Assembly: GCF_016722785.1 (NCBI RefSeq)
Contig: NZ_JAEQNE010000005.1
Span: 62,001-126,000, forward strand
Length of the DNA stretch: 64,000 nucleotides
Source: Ramlibacter monticola
GTDB taxonomy: Bacteria > Pseudomonadota > Gammaproteobacteria > Burkholderiales > Burkholderiaceae_C
Direction of reading: 5' to 3'
Position numbers and translations under genes: made by a program. A model generated the notes under the pieces. The model worked only from the letters and a program-made list of their open reading frames with translations, was not told the DNA's origin and searched no databases. Positions 44,601-57,634 of the stretch are shown here, one piece after another. Positions within the stretch are counted from its first letter, which is position 1; each line of letters opens with the position of its first letter.

Positions 44601-45416
44601 TCACCCTTTCTGGCAGTTCGGGCAGAAATAAGTCGCGCGTTGGCCTTGTCTCAACATGCGGATCGGCGAGCCGCAGACCCGGCACGGCTCGCCGGCGCGG
44701 TCGTACACCATGGCTTCGAGCTGGAAGTAGCCCGACTCGCCCTGCGCGTTGGAGAAGTCGCGCAGGGTGCTGCCCCCTTTCTCCACCGCCCTGGCGAGCA
44801 CCTCGCGGATCGCGTCGCGCAGCTTCGCCGCGCGCGGCTTGCTGATGCGGAAGGCCGGCAGCGTCGGCCGGATGCCGGCCAGGAACAATGCTTCCGATGC
44901 GTAGATGTTGCCGACGCCGACGACGAGGTCGCCTGCGAGCAACACCTGCTTGACCGGGGCCCTGCGCTTCTTCAGGCCGGCGTGGAACGCGGCCAGGCCG
45001 AAGTCCTCGCCGAGGGGCTCGACGCCGAGGCCGCCCAGGAGCTTGCGCGCCTGCGCCGTGCCCTCGTCCTCGCAGAACACCACGGCCCCGAAGCGGCGCG
45101 GGTCGTTCAGGCGCAGCACGCCCTGCGTGGTCGCGAGGTCGAAGTGGTCGTGCAGGGCCGCATCCGGCAGGCCCGTGTCGAAGCGCAGGCTCCCGGACAT
45201 GCCCAGGTGCACCAGCAGCAGGCCGCGGTCGAAATCGAGCAGCAGGTACTTGCCGCGCCGGCGCACGCCGGTCACGATGCGGCCCCGGAGGGCTTCGGTG
45301 GCGCAGCCGAGGGGCCAGCGCAGGGGCTTGCCCAGGCGCACGTCGAGCACCCGCGCGCCCACGATGCGGTCGGCAAAACTGAGGCGCGTGACCTCGACTT
45401 CCGGCAATTCGGGCAT
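44601..45416 (-). CDS. mutM: formamidopyrimidine-DNA glycosylase MutM (Fpg)
   Basis: 271 aa. After Met removal, the catalytic Pro and Glu of MPELPEVEV are at the N-terminus. The H2TH region has [16 protein letters not shown], and the C-terminal zinc finger is [24 protein letters not shown]. It excises 8-oxoguanine (established). The ATG at 45416 is certain because Pro2 is catalytic; upstream codons are not used. It is divergent from the TPR gene across 94 bp, the usual Burkholderiales layout. Confidence 0.95.
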   Translation of the reverse strand: MPELPEVEVTRLSFADRIVGARVLDVRLGKPLRWPLGCATEALRGRIVTGVRRRGKYLLLDFDRGLLLVHLGMSGSLRFDTGLPDAALHDHFDLATTQGVLRLNDPRRFGAVVFCEDEGTAQARKLLGGLGVEPLGEDFGLAAFHAGLKKRRAPVKQVLLAGDLVVGVGNIYASEALFLAGIRPTLPAFRISKPRAAKLRDAIREVLARAVEKGGSTLRDFSNAQGESGYFQLEAMVYDRAGEPCRVCGSPIRMLRQGQRATYFCPNCQKG

Positions 45417-45510
45417 GGTCGGAACGGATTGTGCGGTTTCCCCGGCCCGCGGCACGGGGCTGCGCGGAAGTGGCCTGCGATTTTCCGGAGTGACCCGCTA
45501 TCATGGTTCG

Positions 45511-47244
45511 ATGAAGAGATTCCGTCAGGCGGGGCTGCTGCTCCTTGGCTATGCGTTCGCCGGCTCCGTGCTGGCGCAAGGGGCAGGCACGATCGTCGCC
45601 GCGGCGCCCGACAACAGCGGCTTGGATGCCGAACTGTTCTACCAGCTGCTGCTCGGCGAGCTGAACGTGCGCGGCCCGGAGCCGGCCGCGGGCTTCGCGC
45701 TGATCCTCGATGCGGCGCGCAAGACCACCGATCCCGCGCTCTACCAGCGGGCCGTGGAGCTGGCCTTCCAGGCACGCAGCGGCGACGCCGCGCTGCAGGC
45801 GGCGCGGGCGTGGAAGCAGGCCTTCCCGCAATCGCGCGAAGCGAACCGCTACGTGCTGCAGATCCTCGTCGCGCTCAATCGCATCCCGGAGAGCGCGGAG
45901 CCGCTGCGCACCGAGATCAACCTCTCCGAGGCGGGCGACCGGCCGGCGGTGATCTCGATGATCCCGCGCAACTACGCGCGCGTGAGCGACAAGAAGCAGG
46001 CCGCCACGGTGATCGAGCAGGCGCTGGCCGACTATCTGAAGAATCCCGAGACGGGCGCGGCCGCCTGGAGCACCATCGGCCGCATGCGGCAGGCCGCCGG
46101 CGACACCAATGGCGCCCTCGATGCCGCCCGCCGCGGCCAGGCGCTCAACGCGCGGGCCGAAGGGCCGGCGCTGCTGGCGCTGGAGCTGATGGATCCCAAG
46201 GTGCCGCAGGCGGAGGTGCTGGTGCGCAGCTACCTGCAGGCGCAGCCGCTGCCGGAGATCCGCATGGGCTATGCGCGGGCGCTGCTCGATGCGCAGCGCC
46301 ACCAGGAGGCGCTCCAGCAGCTGCAGCTCGTGACCACGGAACGCCCCGAATTCCCGGAGGCCTGGCTGGCCCAGGGCGCCCTGCTGGTGCAGGACAACCA
46401 GCTGGCCACGGCGGAAACCTCCCTGAAGAAGTACATCGACCTGGCGCAGCAGCAGCCCGCCAGCGAGGACCGCAGCCGCGGCCTCGCGCAGGCGTACCTG
46501 TCGATGGCGCAGGTGGCGGAGAAGCGCCGCGACTTCACGGCCGCCGGCGCCTGGCTGGACCGCATCGAGAACTCGCAGGACCTGCTGGCGGCGCAGAACC
46601 GCCGCGCCTCCATCCTCGCGCGCCAGGGCAAGATGGACGAGGCCCGCAAGCTGATCCAGTCGCTGCCGGAGCGCGCGCCCGGCGATGCGCGCATGAAGAT
46701 GACGGCCGAAGTGGCCCTGCTGCGCGAGAACAAGCAGTACAAGGCCGCCTACGAGCTGCTCGCCCAGGCCACGGCCAAGACGCCGAACGATCCCGACCTG
46801 CTCTACGACCAGGCCATGATGGCCGAGAAGCTCGGCGAGTTCGCCGACATGGAGCGGCTGCTGCGGCAGGTGATGGCGGTCAAGCCGGACTACCACCATG
46901 CGTACAACGCGCTCGGCTTCTCGTTCGCCGAGCGCAACCTGCGCCTGCCCGAGGCCAAGCAACTGATCCAGAAGGCGCTGGAATTCGCGCCCGGCGACCC
47001 GTTCATCACCGACAGCCTCGGCTGGGTCGAGTTCCGCCTGGGCAACCGCGCGGAGGCGCTGCGCATCCTGCAGGGCGCCTACAAGGACCGCCCCGACCCC
47101 GAGATCGCCGCCCACCTCGGCGAGGTCCTCTGGACGCTCGGCCAGAAGGACCTCGCCGAGAAGATCTGGCGCGAAGGCATGATGTTGGGCAGCGACAACG
47201 AGACGCTGCTGGAGACCCTCAAGCGGCTGAGGGTGCAGCCGTGA
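45511..47244 (+). CDS. secreted tetratricopeptide-repeat protein
   Basis: 577 aa. A signal peptide (MKRFRQAGLLLLGYAFAGSVLAQ) is followed by many degenerate TPR units, best seen near 260-300 (YARALLDAQRHQEALQQLQ) and 420-540 (YNALGFSFAERN, DSLGWVEFRLGNRAEALRIL). It probably works in the periplasm or at the outer membrane as a scaffold. Its stop overlaps the lolB start (GTGA), so the two are coupled. The pair is conserved next to mutM and ispE in this group. The signal peptide lacks a lipobox Cys. Confidence 0.85.
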   Translation: MKRFRQAGLLLLGYAFAGSVLAQGAGTIVAAAPDNSGLDAELFYQLLLGELNVRGPEPAAGFALILDAARKTTDPALYQRAVELAFQARSGDAALQAARAWKQAFPQSREANRYVLQILVALNRIPESAEPLRTEINLSEAGDRPAVISMIPRNYARVSDKKQAATVIEQALADYLKNPETGAAAWSTIGRMRQAAGDTNGALDAARRGQALNARAEGPALLALELMDPKVPQAEVLVRSYLQAQPLPEIRMGYARALLDAQRHQEALQQLQLVTTERPEFPEAWLAQGALLVQDNQLATAETSLKKYIDLAQQQPASEDRSRGLAQAYLSMAQVAEKRRDFTAAGAWLDRIENSQDLLAAQNRRASILARQGKMDEARKLIQSLPERAPGDARMKMTAEVALLRENKQYKAAYELLAQATAKTPNDPDLLYDQAMMAEKLGEFADMERLLRQVMAVKPDYHHAYNALGFSFAERNLRLPEAKQLIQKALEFAPGDPFITDSLGWVEFRLGNRAEALRILQGAYKDRPDPEIAAHLGEVLWTLGQKDLAEKIWREGMMLGSDNETLLETLKRLRVQP

Positions 47245-47735
47245 CGCTGCGCGTCCTGCGTGGGTGGCTGTTCGCCACGGCGCTCGCCTTGCTGCTCGCC
47301 GGCTGCGCCACGCCGCCGCGGCCGGCGGTGCCGCCCGGCGTGCAGGTCTGGACCGGCCGGCTCGCCCTGAACGTCGAAGGCCGCGCGGGCGAGTCCTTTT
47401 CCGCCGGCTTCGAGCTGAAGGGGGCGCCCGAGACCGGCGAGCTGAGCCTCTTCAACCCGCTGGGCGGCACCGTGGCGGTGCTCGCCTGGGCGCCCGGCAG
47501 CGCCCTGCTGCGTTCCGGCGGCAAGACCCGGGAATTCCCCTCGCTGGATGCGCTGGCCGAGGAGGCCACGGGCGCGCCCATCCCCATCGCGGCCCTGTTC
47601 GACTGGCTGGCCGGCAAGGCCACGCCGGTGGCGGGCTGGCAGGCCGACGTGAGCCAGGTGGCCGAAGGCCGCCTGCGGGCCCGGCGCACCGATCCGCCGC
47701 CGGTCGCCGACCTGCGCCTCGCCTTCGACCACTGA
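47241..47735 (+). CDS. lolB: outer-membrane lipoprotein receptor LolB
   Basis: 164 aa. The signal peptide ends in the lipobox LLAGC with lipidated Cys22. The mature part has WTGRLALNVEGRAGESFSAGFELKG and LSLFNPLGGTVAVLAW, as in short betaproteobacterial LolB. LolB accepts lipoproteins from LolA and inserts them into the outer membrane (established). GTG start overlapping the TPR gene stop. Position before ispE supports the call. It is shorter than E. coli LolB (about 207 aa). Confidence 0.85.
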   Translation: MTLRVLRGWLFATALALLLAGCATPPRPAVPPGVQVWTGRLALNVEGRAGESFSAGFELKGAPETGELSLFNPLGGTVAVLAWAPGSALLRSGGKTREFPSLDALAEEATGAPIPIAALFDWLAGKATPVAGWQADVSQVAEGRLRARRTDPPPVADLRLAFDH

Positions 47736-47909
47736 AAAATGGTGCCCCGACGCTTCCCCACCCCGTGTGGGTCGCTGGCCTTGCAGGCCGCGGCGCTGCC
47801 AGAGGCAGCGCCTCTTCGGGCTGTCCAGGCCTGCGCAGGCAGGCCCGGAGCCGCAGCCCTCAGCCCCTCAGGGGCTTCAGCCTCCTCGAGGCGGCTCGGC
47901 GGAGGCTGA
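47736..47909 (+). repeat. stacked junction hairpins between lolB and ispE
   Basis: 174 bp with no gene, made of successive small palindromes: GGCCTTGCAGGCC, GCGCTGCCAGAGGCAGCGC, CAGGCCTGCGCAGGCAGGCC-type and CCCCTCAGGGG. It belongs to the junction-filler class seen elsewhere in the window and ends directly at the ispE GTG. Confidence 0.55.
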
Positions 47910-48782
47910 GTGCGCTCCCTGCACGACGTCGCCGCCCCGGCGAAGCTCAACCTGTTCCTGCACGTCACGGGGCGGCGCGGGGATGGCTACCACCTGCTGC
48001 AGTCCGTCTTCATGCTGCTGGACTGGCACGACACGCTGCATTTCGAGCGGCGCCCTGGCGGCGCGCTGAGCCGCGAGGACCTGGGCCCCGCCCTTCCTGA
48101 AGAAGACCTGACGCTGCGGGCCGCCCGCGCGCTGCAGCAGGCCACGGGCTGCACGCAGGGCGCGCACATCCAGGTGCTCAAACGCCTGCCCGCCGAAGCG
48201 GGCATGGGCGGCGGGTCCTCCGATGCGGCGAGCTGCCTGCTGGCACTCGATCGCCTGTGGGGACTGGGCCTGGCGCTGCCCGCGCTGGAGGCGATCGGCC
48301 TGAAGCTGGGGGCCGACGTGCCCTTCTTCCTGCGCGGACGCAACGCGTGGGTGGAAGGAATCGGCGAAGAAATCACTCCTGTAGAATTGCCGCGTGCCCG
48401 TTTCGCGGTGGTCAAGCCGCCCCGGGGCCTGGCCACCAAAGACATCTTTGGCAGCCCGGCCCTGAAACGCGATCGCAACAGTGCTACAATCTCTGGCTTT
48501 GCTGCAGATCCCTGGGGTTTCGGGCACAACGACCTGGAACCGGTAGCCCGGCAACTCGAGCCCCAAGTGGGCGAGGCGCTCGAATGGCTTTCCAGGCAGG
48601 GTCTGCGAGCCCGGATGACGGGTTCGGGCAGCGCGGTCTTCGCGCTGCTGCCGCCGGGGATCGCCCTGGCGCAGGCGCCGGCACGCTGGCTCGTTGAGGG
48701 CTGGGTGGTGCGGGAATGCGGCAATCTGGAGGTTCATCCCCTGGTGGGGTGGGCACCCAGCGACGATTCGGTTGGCAGCTGA
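47910..48782 (+). CDS. ispE: 4-diphosphocytidyl-2-C-methyl-D-erythritol kinase IspE
   Basis: 290 aa GHMP kinase. [20 protein letters not shown] at 9-28 and the ATP loop [11 protein letters not shown] at 98-108 are diagnostic, as is the C-terminal [11 protein letters not shown]. It phosphorylates CDP-ME in the MEP isoprenoid pathway (established). The start is GTG directly after a junction repeat, with GGAGG eight bases upstream. It precedes tRNA-Gln and prs, the conserved order of this group. Confidence 0.93.
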   Translation: MRSLHDVAAPAKLNLFLHVTGRRGDGYHLLQSVFMLLDWHDTLHFERRPGGALSREDLGPALPEEDLTLRAARALQQATGCTQGAHIQVLKRLPAEAGMGGGSSDAASCLLALDRLWGLGLALPALEAIGLKLGADVPFFLRGRNAWVEGIGEEITPVELPRARFAVVKPPRGLATKDIFGSPALKRDRNSATISGFAADPWGFGHNDLEPVARQLEPQVGEALEWLSRQGLRARMTGSGSAVFALLPPGIALAQAPARWLVEGWVVRECGNLEVHPLVGWAPSDDSVGS

Positions 48783-48801
48783 TCCGGCTGTCGACCCGTG
48801 T

Positions 48802-48878
48802 AGGGGAGTCGCCAAGTTGGTTAAGGCACCGGATTTTGATTCCGGCATGCGAGGGTTCGAGTCCTTCCTCCCCTGCCA
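48802..48878 (+). tRNA. tRNA-Gln (anticodon TTG)
   Basis: 77 nt with encoded CCA. The acceptor AGGGGAG pairs with CTCCCCT. The anticodon stem CCGGA/TCCGG encloses the loop TTTTGAT, giving TTG. It lies 19 bp after ispE and 65 bp before prs, probably on the same transcript, a placement usual in Burkholderiales. Confidence 0.95.
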
Positions 48879-48943
48879 AACCAGTCGTTAGTCGGGTCGC
48901 GCGTGGCGCGGCCCGCCCTCGACCGATAAAGGCGTCCGATCTC

Positions 48944-49927
48944 ATGCAGCAGGCTGCTCCTCCGACCCCCGACTTCATGGTGTTCACCGGCAATGCCAAT
49001 CCGGCATTGGCGCAAGAGATCGCAGGGCATCTCGGCATCTCGCTGGGCGCCGCGAGCGTCGGCCGCTTCTCCGACGGCGAAGTCACCGTGGAGATCAACA
49101 CCAACGTCCGCGCGCGTGACGTGTTCGTGGTGCAGTCCACCTGCGCCCCGACCAACGACACCCTGATGGAACTGCTGATCATGGTCGACGCGCTCAAGCG
49201 CGCCTCGGCCGAGCGCATCAGCGCCGTGATCCCCTACTTCGGCTACGCCCGCCAGGACCGCCGGCCCCGCTCCACCCGCGTGCCGATCTCGGCCAAGGTG
49301 GTGGCCAACCTGCTGCAGACGGTGGGCGTGGCGCGCGTGCTGACCATGGACCTGCACGCCGACCAGATCCAGGGCTTCTTCGACATCCCGGTCGACAACA
49401 TCTACGCGTCCCCGGTGCTGCTGAGCGACCTGCGGCAGAAGAACTACGAAGACCTGATCGTCGTCTCCCCGGACGTCGGCGGCGTGGTGCGCGCCCGCGC
49501 GATCGCCAAGCAGATGGGATGCGATCTCGCGATCATCGACAAGCGCCGCCCCAAGGCCAACGTGTCGGAAGTGATGCACGTGATCGGCGAGATCGAAGGC
49601 CGCAACTGCGTGATCATGGACGACATGATCGACACCGCCGGCACCCTGGTGAAGGCCGCCGAGGTGCTGAAGGAGCGCGGCGCCAAGCACGTCTACGCCT
49701 ACTGCACCCACCCGATCTTCTCGGGCCCGGCCATCGACCGCCTCCAGAAGGGCGCGGCCCTCGACGAGGTGGTGGTCACCAATACGATTCCCCTGTCGGA
49801 CGCGGCGCGCAAGTGCACCAAGATCCGCCAGCTGTCCGTCGCCCCGCTGATCGCCGAAACGGTGCAGCGCATCGCCAAGGGCGAATCGGTCATGAGTCTG
49901 TTCTCGGATCAGGTCGACCTGTTCTGA
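48944..49927 (+). CDS. prs: ribose-phosphate pyrophosphokinase
   Basis: 327 aa. Class I PRPP synthetase motifs are complete: [24 protein letters not shown], the Mg/ATP loop [40 protein letters not shown], and the PRPP loop [14 protein letters not shown] near 219-232. It makes PRPP from ribose-5-phosphate and ATP (established). The ATG at 48944 begins [19 protein letters not shown]; the frame open upstream includes the tRNA and is not coding. rplY follows after 81 bp. Confidence 0.96.
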   Translation: MQQAAPPTPDFMVFTGNANPALAQEIAGHLGISLGAASVGRFSDGEVTVEINTNVRARDVFVVQSTCAPTNDTLMELLIMVDALKRASAERISAVIPYFGYARQDRRPRSTRVPISAKVVANLLQTVGVARVLTMDLHADQIQGFFDIPVDNIYASPVLLSDLRQKNYEDLIVVSPDVGGVVRARAIAKQMGCDLAIIDKRRPKANVSEVMHVIGEIEGRNCVIMDDMIDTAGTLVKAAEVLKERGAKHVYAYCTHPIFSGPAIDRLQKGAALDEVVVTNTIPLSDAARKCTKIRQLSVAPLIAETVQRIAKGESVMSLFSDQVDLF

Positions 49928-50008
49928 GGCTTTTCGCGCCCCTCTTCGAAGGGGCATTCTTGAACCGGGGGCGCACTGGTCGCGGTGGCTCCTGAACTGG
50001 AGATTGCA

Positions 50009-50686
50009 ATGAAATTCGTCGCTTTCGAGCGCGCCAAGCAGGGTACGGGTGCGAGCCGCCGCCTGCGCAACGTCGGCAAGACGCCCGGCATCGTCTACGG
50101 TGGCGAGGGCCAGCCCCAGCTGATCGAACTGGACCACAACGCCCTGTGGCACGCCCTGAAGAAGGAAGCGTTCCACTCGTCCATCCTGGACATGGAGCTG
50201 AACGGCAAGTCCGGCAAGGTGCTGCTGCGTGACGTGCAGTACCACCCGTTCCGCCAGCAGGTCCAGCACATCGACTTCCAGCGCGTGGACGCCAACACCC
50301 GCCTGCACATGAAGGTGCCGGTGCACTACAAGGGCGCCGAGGAATCCGAAGCGGTCAAGCTGGACCACTGCCTGGTCAACCCGGTCGTGAACGAACTGGA
50401 CATCTCCTGCCTGCCGGCCGACCTGCCGGAGTTCATCGAGATCGACCTGGCCGGCCTGAAGAAGGGCACGGTGCTGCACCTGAACGACGTCCAGCTGCCG
50501 AAGGGCGTGAAGGCCGTGACGCACGGCAAGCCGAACCCGGTGCTCGTGTCGGTGGTGACGCCGGCCTCCGAGGAGTCCGCCGAAGCCGCCGCCGCTGCCG
50601 AGGGCGCCGCCCCGGCCGCCGAGGCCGCCAAGGCCGCCCCGGCCAAGGGCGGCAAGGACGCCAAGAAGGCCCCGGCGAAGAAGTAA
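50009..50686 (+). CDS. rplY: 50S ribosomal protein L25 (CTC/long form)
   Basis: 225 aa. The N-terminal L25 domain ([28 protein letters not shown]) binds 5S rRNA. A CTC-type beta domain follows ([31 protein letters not shown]), and the tail is Ala/Lys-rich. The long form is usual in betaproteobacteria. A hairpin GCCCCTCTTCGAAGGGGC at 49938-49955 lies in the leader and might attenuate transcription between prs and rplY. A strong terminator follows the gene. Confidence 0.95.
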   Translation: MKFVAFERAKQGTGASRRLRNVGKTPGIVYGGEGQPQLIELDHNALWHALKKEAFHSSILDMELNGKSGKVLLRDVQYHPFRQQVQHIDFQRVDANTRLHMKVPVHYKGAEESEAVKLDHCLVNPVVNELDISCLPADLPEFIEIDLAGLKKGTVLHLNDVQLPKGVKAVTHGKPNPVLVSVVTPASEESAEAAAAAEGAAPAAEAAKAAPAKGGKDAKKAPAKK

Positions 50687-50699
50687 TCTTCCGCCCTGG

Positions 50700-50719
50700 G
50701 TCCCCGCCTGCGCGGGGAC
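50700..50719. repeat. dispersed palindrome, GTCCCCGC type
   Basis: GTCCCCGC CTGC GCGGGGAC, an 8-bp perfect stem with a four-base loop just after rplY. It matches the dispersed GTCCCCGC-type palindromes I recall from many proteobacterial intergenic regions. Confidence 0.55.
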
Positions 50720-50729
50720 GACGAAATCA

Positions 50730-50751
50730 GCCCGCGCAAGCGGGCTTTTTT
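50730..50751 (+). terminator. Rho-independent terminator after rplY
   Basis: Stem GCCCGC / GCGGGC with a GCAA loop followed directly by TTTTTT. It separates prs-rplY from pth. Confidence 0.9.
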
Positions 50752-50816
50752 CTTGCCCGGCTGGCGACAATATTGCCTTCGGCGCCCGCGCGCCTCCGAT
50801 TACCTTCGCTCCATCC

Positions 50817-51425
50817 ATGATCAAGCTGTTTGTCGGCCTGGGCAATCCCGGCCCCGAGTACGAGGCGACGCGCCACAACGCCGGCTTCTGGTGGCTGGAC
50901 GAACTGGCCCGCGAGCTGAAGGTCAACCTGGTGACCGAACGCGGCTACCAGGCCCTGGTGGCGCGCGCCACCATCCACGGGCACACGGTCTGGCTGCTGG
51001 AACCCCAGACCTTCATGAACCTGTCGGGCCGCTCGGTCGCGGCGCTGGCGCGCTTCTACAAGATCCAGCCGGAAGAGATCCTGGTCGCCCACGACGAACT
51101 CGACGTCGTCCCCGGCCAGGCCAAGCTGAAGTTCGGCGGCAGCCACGCCGGCCACAACGGCCTGCGCGACATCCATGCGCAGCTGGGCACCGGGGACTAC
51201 TGGCGGCTGCGCCTCGGCATCGGCCACCCGGGCGTCAAGTCCGAAGTGATCAACTGGGTGCTGAAGAAGCCGGCGCCGGAGCAGCGCACCGCCATCGAGG
51301 AATGCGTCACCCGCACGATCAAGGCCTTCCCCGCGCTGCTGGCCGGCGAGATGGAGAAGGCCACGCTGATCGTGCACACGCACAAGGCGCCGCGCCCGAA
51401 ACCGCCGCGGCCCGAAGGGACCTGA
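50817..51425 (+). CDS. pth: peptidyl-tRNA hydrolase
   Basis: 202 aa. [18 protein letters not shown] at 7-24 contains the catalytic His and Asn. [13 protein letters not shown] and [28 protein letters not shown] complete the active site. It frees tRNA from peptidyl-tRNA (established). It follows rplY after a terminator, so it probably has its own promoter in the 65-bp gap. Length is normal. Confidence 0.95.
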   Translation: MIKLFVGLGNPGPEYEATRHNAGFWWLDELARELKVNLVTERGYQALVARATIHGHTVWLLEPQTFMNLSGRSVAALARFYKIQPEEILVAHDELDVVPGQAKLKFGGSHAGHNGLRDIHAQLGTGDYWRLRLGIGHPGVKSEVINWVLKKPAPEQRTAIEECVTRTIKAFPALLAGEMEKATLIVHTHKAPRPKPPRPEGT

Positions 51426-51454
51426 TCGCACCACTACCCCCGAGAGGAGACACC

Positions 51455-52179
<725 letters not shown>

Positions 52180-52208
52180 TTACTACTTCTGGCATTATCG
52201 CCGGCTGC

Positions 52209-53159
52209 ATGAGCCTGTTCCTGGTCAAGCGGCTGATCACCCTCATCGCGACGCTGGTAGGCACCTCGGTCGTCGTGTTCCTCATCCTCGAAGTCCTACC
52301 GGGGAACGCGGCGCAGGTGCTGATGGGGCCCGACGCCTCGCCCGAAGCGGTCGTCGCACTGGCCCGCAAGCTGGGCCTGGACCGGCCCGCCCCGGTGCGC
52401 TACTGGGAATGGGCCACCGGCATGCTGCACGGCGACCTGGGGCTGAGCTATGCCTACAGCACGCCGGTCGGCGAACTGGTGCTCGAACGGCTGGCGCTGA
52501 CCGTGCCGCTCGCGTTGCTGGCCATGGCGTTCACGACAGTCCTGGCGCTCGCCGCCGGCATCTACGCCGCCTCGCGCCACAACAAGCTGGGCGACGTGGG
52601 CATCATGGGGCTCACGCAGATCGGCATCGCCATCCCCAACTTCTGGTTCGCGATCCTGCTGATCCTGCTGTTCTCGGTGCACCTGGGCTGGTTCTCCGCC
52701 GGCGGCTTCCCCGGCTGGGAGGAAGGCCTGCTGCCGGGCCTGCGCGCGCTGATGCTGCCGGCGCTGTCGCTGGCGGTGGTGCAGGCGGCGATCCTCGCGC
52801 GCATCACGCGCTCCTCGGTGCTGGAGGTGCTGCGCGAGGACTTCGTGCGCACCGCCCGCGCCAAGGGCGTGTCGCAGCGCGGCGCGCTGTGGGGCCACGT
52901 GCTGCGCAACGCGCTGATCCCGGTCATCACCGTCATGGGCCTGCAGTTCGCGGAGCTGCTGGCCGGCACCATCGTGGTGGAGAGCGTGTTCTACCTGCCC
53001 GGGCTGGGCCGGCTGATCTTCCAGTCGATCGCCAACCGCGACCTGATCGTCGTGCGCAACTGCGTGATGCTGCTGGCGGCGATGGTGGTGATCGTGAACT
53101 TCGTGGTGGACGTGCTGTACGCCGTGATCGACCCGCGCGTGAAGGCGAGCGACATATGA
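52209..53159 (+). CDS. dipeptide/oligopeptide ABC transporter permease (DppB type)
   Basis: 316 aa inner-membrane protein with about six helices. The N-terminal RLITLIATLVGTSVVVFLIL and the LRNALIPVITVMGLQFAELLAGTIVVE region with VFYLPGLGRL are DppB/GsiC/OppB hallmarks. The EAA-like loop is VLREDFVRTARAKGVS. It opens a five-gene importer set (two permeases, two ATPases, binding protein) followed by an amidase, so the ligand may be a peptide or amide. The divergent ferredoxin lies 53 bp away. Confidence 0.88.
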   Translation: MSLFLVKRLITLIATLVGTSVVVFLILEVLPGNAAQVLMGPDASPEAVVALARKLGLDRPAPVRYWEWATGMLHGDLGLSYAYSTPVGELVLERLALTVPLALLAMAFTTVLALAAGIYAASRHNKLGDVGIMGLTQIGIAIPNFWFAILLILLFSVHLGWFSAGGFPGWEEGLLPGLRALMLPALSLAVVQAAILARITRSSVLEVLREDFVRTARAKGVSQRGALWGHVLRNALIPVITVMGLQFAELLAGTIVVESVFYLPGLGRLIFQSIANRDLIVVRNCVMLLAAMVVIVNFVVDVLYAVIDPRVKASDI

Positions 53160-53259
53160 CTGCGCCCCGAAGCGGCCTGCGGCCGCCTTCGCCTCGAGGG
53201 GGCGCCACCAGCGGCCCGGCAAAGCCGGTTCCGCGGTGGCACTGGAGCGGGAGCCCCCC
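53160..53259 (+). repeat. junction repeat between the two permease genes
   Basis: 100-bp filler with CGGCCTGCGGCCGCC and CCTCGAGGGGGCGCC palindromic words, ending a few bases before the next ATG. Same class as the other junction repeats. Confidence 0.5.
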
Positions 53260-54138
53260 ATGAGCGCCGTACTGGAAACCGCACCGTTCGTGCCGCCGGC
53301 CGGCCCCGGCTTCTGGCACCGCGCCCTGCGCCACCCCAGCTTCGTGATCGGGCTGGTGCTGAGCCTGCTGGTGGTGCTGGCGGCGGGACTGTCCTTCGCC
53401 TGGACGCCGCACGACCCGTACGAGATCGACATGGCGCTGAAGCTCAGGGCGCCCGACGCGCGCTACTGGCTGGGCACCGATCCCTTCGGCCGCGACATCG
53501 CCTCCCTGCTGCTGGTCGGCGCGCGCGCTTCCATCGTGGTCGGGATCGTCGCCGTCGGCATCGGGCTGGTGATCGGCACGGCGCTGGGCCTGCTCGCCTC
53601 GGCGAAGCGCGGCTGGGTCGAGGAGGCGATCATGCGCCTGTCGGACTTCGGCTTCGCCTTCCCCGCCATCCTCTCGGCCATCATGCTCACGGCGGTGTTC
53701 GGCCCGGGCATGGTCAACGCGATCGTCGCGATCGGCATCTACAACATCCCGACCTTCGCGCGCATCACGCGGGCCTCGGCCAACGCGGTGTGGGCGCGCG
53801 AGTTCGTGCTGGCCGCGCGCGCCAGCGGCAAGGGCCCCTTCACGATCACGATGGAGCACGTGCTGCCCAACATCCTGTCGGTGCTGATCGTGCAGGCGAC
53901 CATCCGCTTCGCCATCGCGATCCTCGCCGAGGCCGCGCTGTCCTACCTGGGGCTGGGCACGCAGCCGCCGCAGCCCTCCTGGGGCCGCATGCTGAGCGAG
54001 GCACAGAGCCTCCTGTTCCAGGCGCCGCGGCTGGGCGTGTTCCCCGGCCTCGCAATCGCCATGGCGGTGCTGGGCCTCAATCTCCTGGGCGACGGCTTGC
54101 GCGATCTGTTCGACCCGCGCCTGGCCCGCAAAAGGTAA
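53260..54138 (+). CDS. dipeptide/oligopeptide ABC transporter permease (DppC type)
   Basis: 292 aa. The N-terminal cytoplasmic segment leads to a helix at about 30-52, then HDPYEIDMALKLRAPDARYWLGTDPFGRDI, the diagnostic DppC/OppC periplasmic motif. The EAA loop is EFVLAARASGKG and the end has ALSYLGLGTQPPQPSWGRML. It pairs with the upstream permease. Start chosen at the ATG that gives MSAVLETA; an earlier ATG lies inside the junction repeat. Confidence 0.88.
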   Translation: MSAVLETAPFVPPAGPGFWHRALRHPSFVIGLVLSLLVVLAAGLSFAWTPHDPYEIDMALKLRAPDARYWLGTDPFGRDIASLLLVGARASIVVGIVAVGIGLVIGTALGLLASAKRGWVEEAIMRLSDFGFAFPAILSAIMLTAVFGPGMVNAIVAIGIYNIPTFARITRASANAVWAREFVLAARASGKGPFTITMEHVLPNILSVLIVQATIRFAIAILAEAALSYLGLGTQPPQPSWGRMLSEAQSLLFQAPRLGVFPGLAIAMAVLGLNLLGDGLRDLFDPRLARKR

Positions 54139-54223
54139 TGAGCCCCCACGCTCCGCACTTCGTGTCGTCGCTGCCCACCGAAGGGGCGCAAGCCTCCCTC
54201 GGGGCGGCCCGGCGGGAGGCTTG
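54139..54223 (+). repeat. junction repeat between permease and ATPase genes
   Basis: 85-bp filler containing CACTTCGTG and CCTCCCTCGGGGCGGCCCGGCGGGAGG-like palindromic words; the final GGGAGG serves as ribosome site for the next gene. Confidence 0.5.
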
Positions 54224-56097
<1,874 letters not shown>

Positions 56098-56140
56098 TCC
56101 CCACGTTCCAACCTCAGCTCTCGCTCCTGGAGTTCGAAGA

Positions 56141-57634
56141 ATGTTGAATCGCCGCAGCGTCCTCGCGCACAGCGCCTCGCTCGCCGCCCTCGCCACCCTG
56201 CCCCCCGCGGCGCTGGCCCAGGGCCGCAAGGACTCGATCGTGATGGCCATGGCCCTCGAGCCCAGCCCCGGCCTCGATCCCACCGGCGGCGCCGCCTCGG
56301 CCATCGGCGAGGTCACGCTGTACAACATCTTCGAGACGCTCACCAAGATCCACCCGGATGGCTCGGTCACCCCGCTGCTGGCGGAAGGCTGGGAGGTCTC
56401 GCCCGACCTCACCACCTACACCTTCAGGCTGCGCAAGGGCGTGAAGTTCCAGAACGGCGAGCCCTTCGACGCCCAGGCCGTGAAGTTCTCGTTCGACCGC
56501 GCCGGCGGCGAGAAGAGCACCAACAAGGACAAGCGCACCTTCGCCAACCTCACCACCCGCGCGGTGGACGAGCACACGGTGGTGATCCTCACCAAGGAAG
56601 TGGATCCCGACTTCCCCTTCCTGCTCGGGCAGGCCACCGCCGTGATCGTGGAGCCGAAGAGCGCCGACACCAACATGACGAAGCCGGTGGGCACCGGCCC
56701 CTTCGTGCTGGAGAACTGGGTCAAGGGCTCCTCGATCACGCTGAAGAAGTGGGACGGCTACCGCAACGCCGGGGCCATCAAGCTGCAGCGCGCCACCTTC
56801 CGCTTCATCTCCGACCCCGCCGCGCAGGTGGCGGCGCTGCTCGCGGGCGACGTCGATGCCTTTCCGCGCGTCACGCCGCGCAGCGTGGAGCAGTTCAAGG
56901 GCAACGGCCGCTTCCAGGTCGTCGTGTCCGGCTCGCGCGCCAAGACCATCCTGGCGATCAACAACAAGAAGAAGCCGTTCGACGACATCCGCGTGCGCCG
57001 CGCGGTGGCGATGGCCATCGACCGCAAGGCGGTGATCCAGGGCGCGGGCGACGGCTTCGGCGCCCCGATCGGCAGCCACTATCCGCCCAGCGCGCCGGGC
57101 TACGTCGACATGACCGGCGTGAACCCCTACAACCCCGAGAAGGCGAAGGCGCTGCTGAAGGAAGCGGGCGTCAACGGTCCGCTGGAAGTCACCATCACGC
57201 TGCCGCCGCCCCCTTATGCGCGCCAGGGCGGCGAGGTGATCGCCTCGCAGCTTTCCAAGATCGGCATCCAGGCCAAGCTGCAGAACGTCGAGTGGGCGCA
57301 GTGGCTGTCCAACGTGTACGGCAACAAGAACTACGACATGACGATCATCTCGCACGTCGAGCCCTTCGACCTCGGCAACTTCGCCAAGCCGGACTACTAC
57401 TGGAACTACCACTCCGACAAGTTCGACCAGCTGTACGGCAAGTACAAGACCACCGCCAGCGCCAAGGACCGCCTGAAGCTGCAGGCCGACCTGCAGAAGC
57501 TGATCGCGGAGGACTCGGTGCACGCATTCCTGTACCAGCCGCAGTGGGTCACGGTGGCCAACAAGAACGTGAAGGGCTTGTGGAAGGACATGCCGATCTT
57601 CGCCAACGACCTGTCCTCCCTCTCCTGGGGTTGA
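56141..57634 (+). CDS. periplasmic solute-binding protein, family 5 (DppA/OppA type)
   Basis: 497 aa. A signal peptide ([27 protein letters not shown]) carries no twin-Arg motif beyond NRRS. The mature protein has [54 protein letters not shown] and the C-terminal YPQ-like FLYQPQWV block, all of the SBP_bac_5 family. It binds peptides, nickel or amide-type ligands in other systems; the co-encoded amidase argues for an amide or peptide ligand. Position after the ATPases instead of first in the operon is less usual. Confidence 0.88.
   Translation: MLNRRSVLAHSASLAALATLPPAALAQGRKDSIVMAMALEPSPGLDPTGGAASAIGEVTLYNIFETLTKIHPDGSVTPLLAEGWEVSPDLTTYTFRLRKGVKFQNGEPFDAQAVKFSFDRAGGEKSTNKDKRTFANLTTRAVDEHTVVILTKEVDPDFPFLLGQATAVIVEPKSADTNMTKPVGTGPFVLENWVKGSSITLKKWDGYRNAGAIKLQRATFRFISDPAAQVAALLAGDVDAFPRVTPRSVEQFKGNGRFQVVVSGSRAKTILAINNKKKPFDDIRVRRAVAMAIDRKAVIQGAGDGFGAPIGSHYPPSAPGYVDMTGVNPYNPEKAKALLKEAGVNGPLEVTITLPPPPYARQGGEVIASQLSKIGIQAKLQNVEWAQWLSNVYGNKNYDMTIISHVEPFDLGNFAKPDYYWNYHSDKFDQLYGKYKTTASAKDRLKLQADLQKLIAEDSVHAFLYQPQWVTVANKNVKGLWKDMPIFANDLSSLSWG

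Noticed and set aside
44640-47735. 1031-codon plus-strand frame covering mutM antisense, the TPR gene and lolB
   Set aside because: It is a shadow over most of its length; only its last 165 codons, in frame, are lolB, which starts at GTG 47241.
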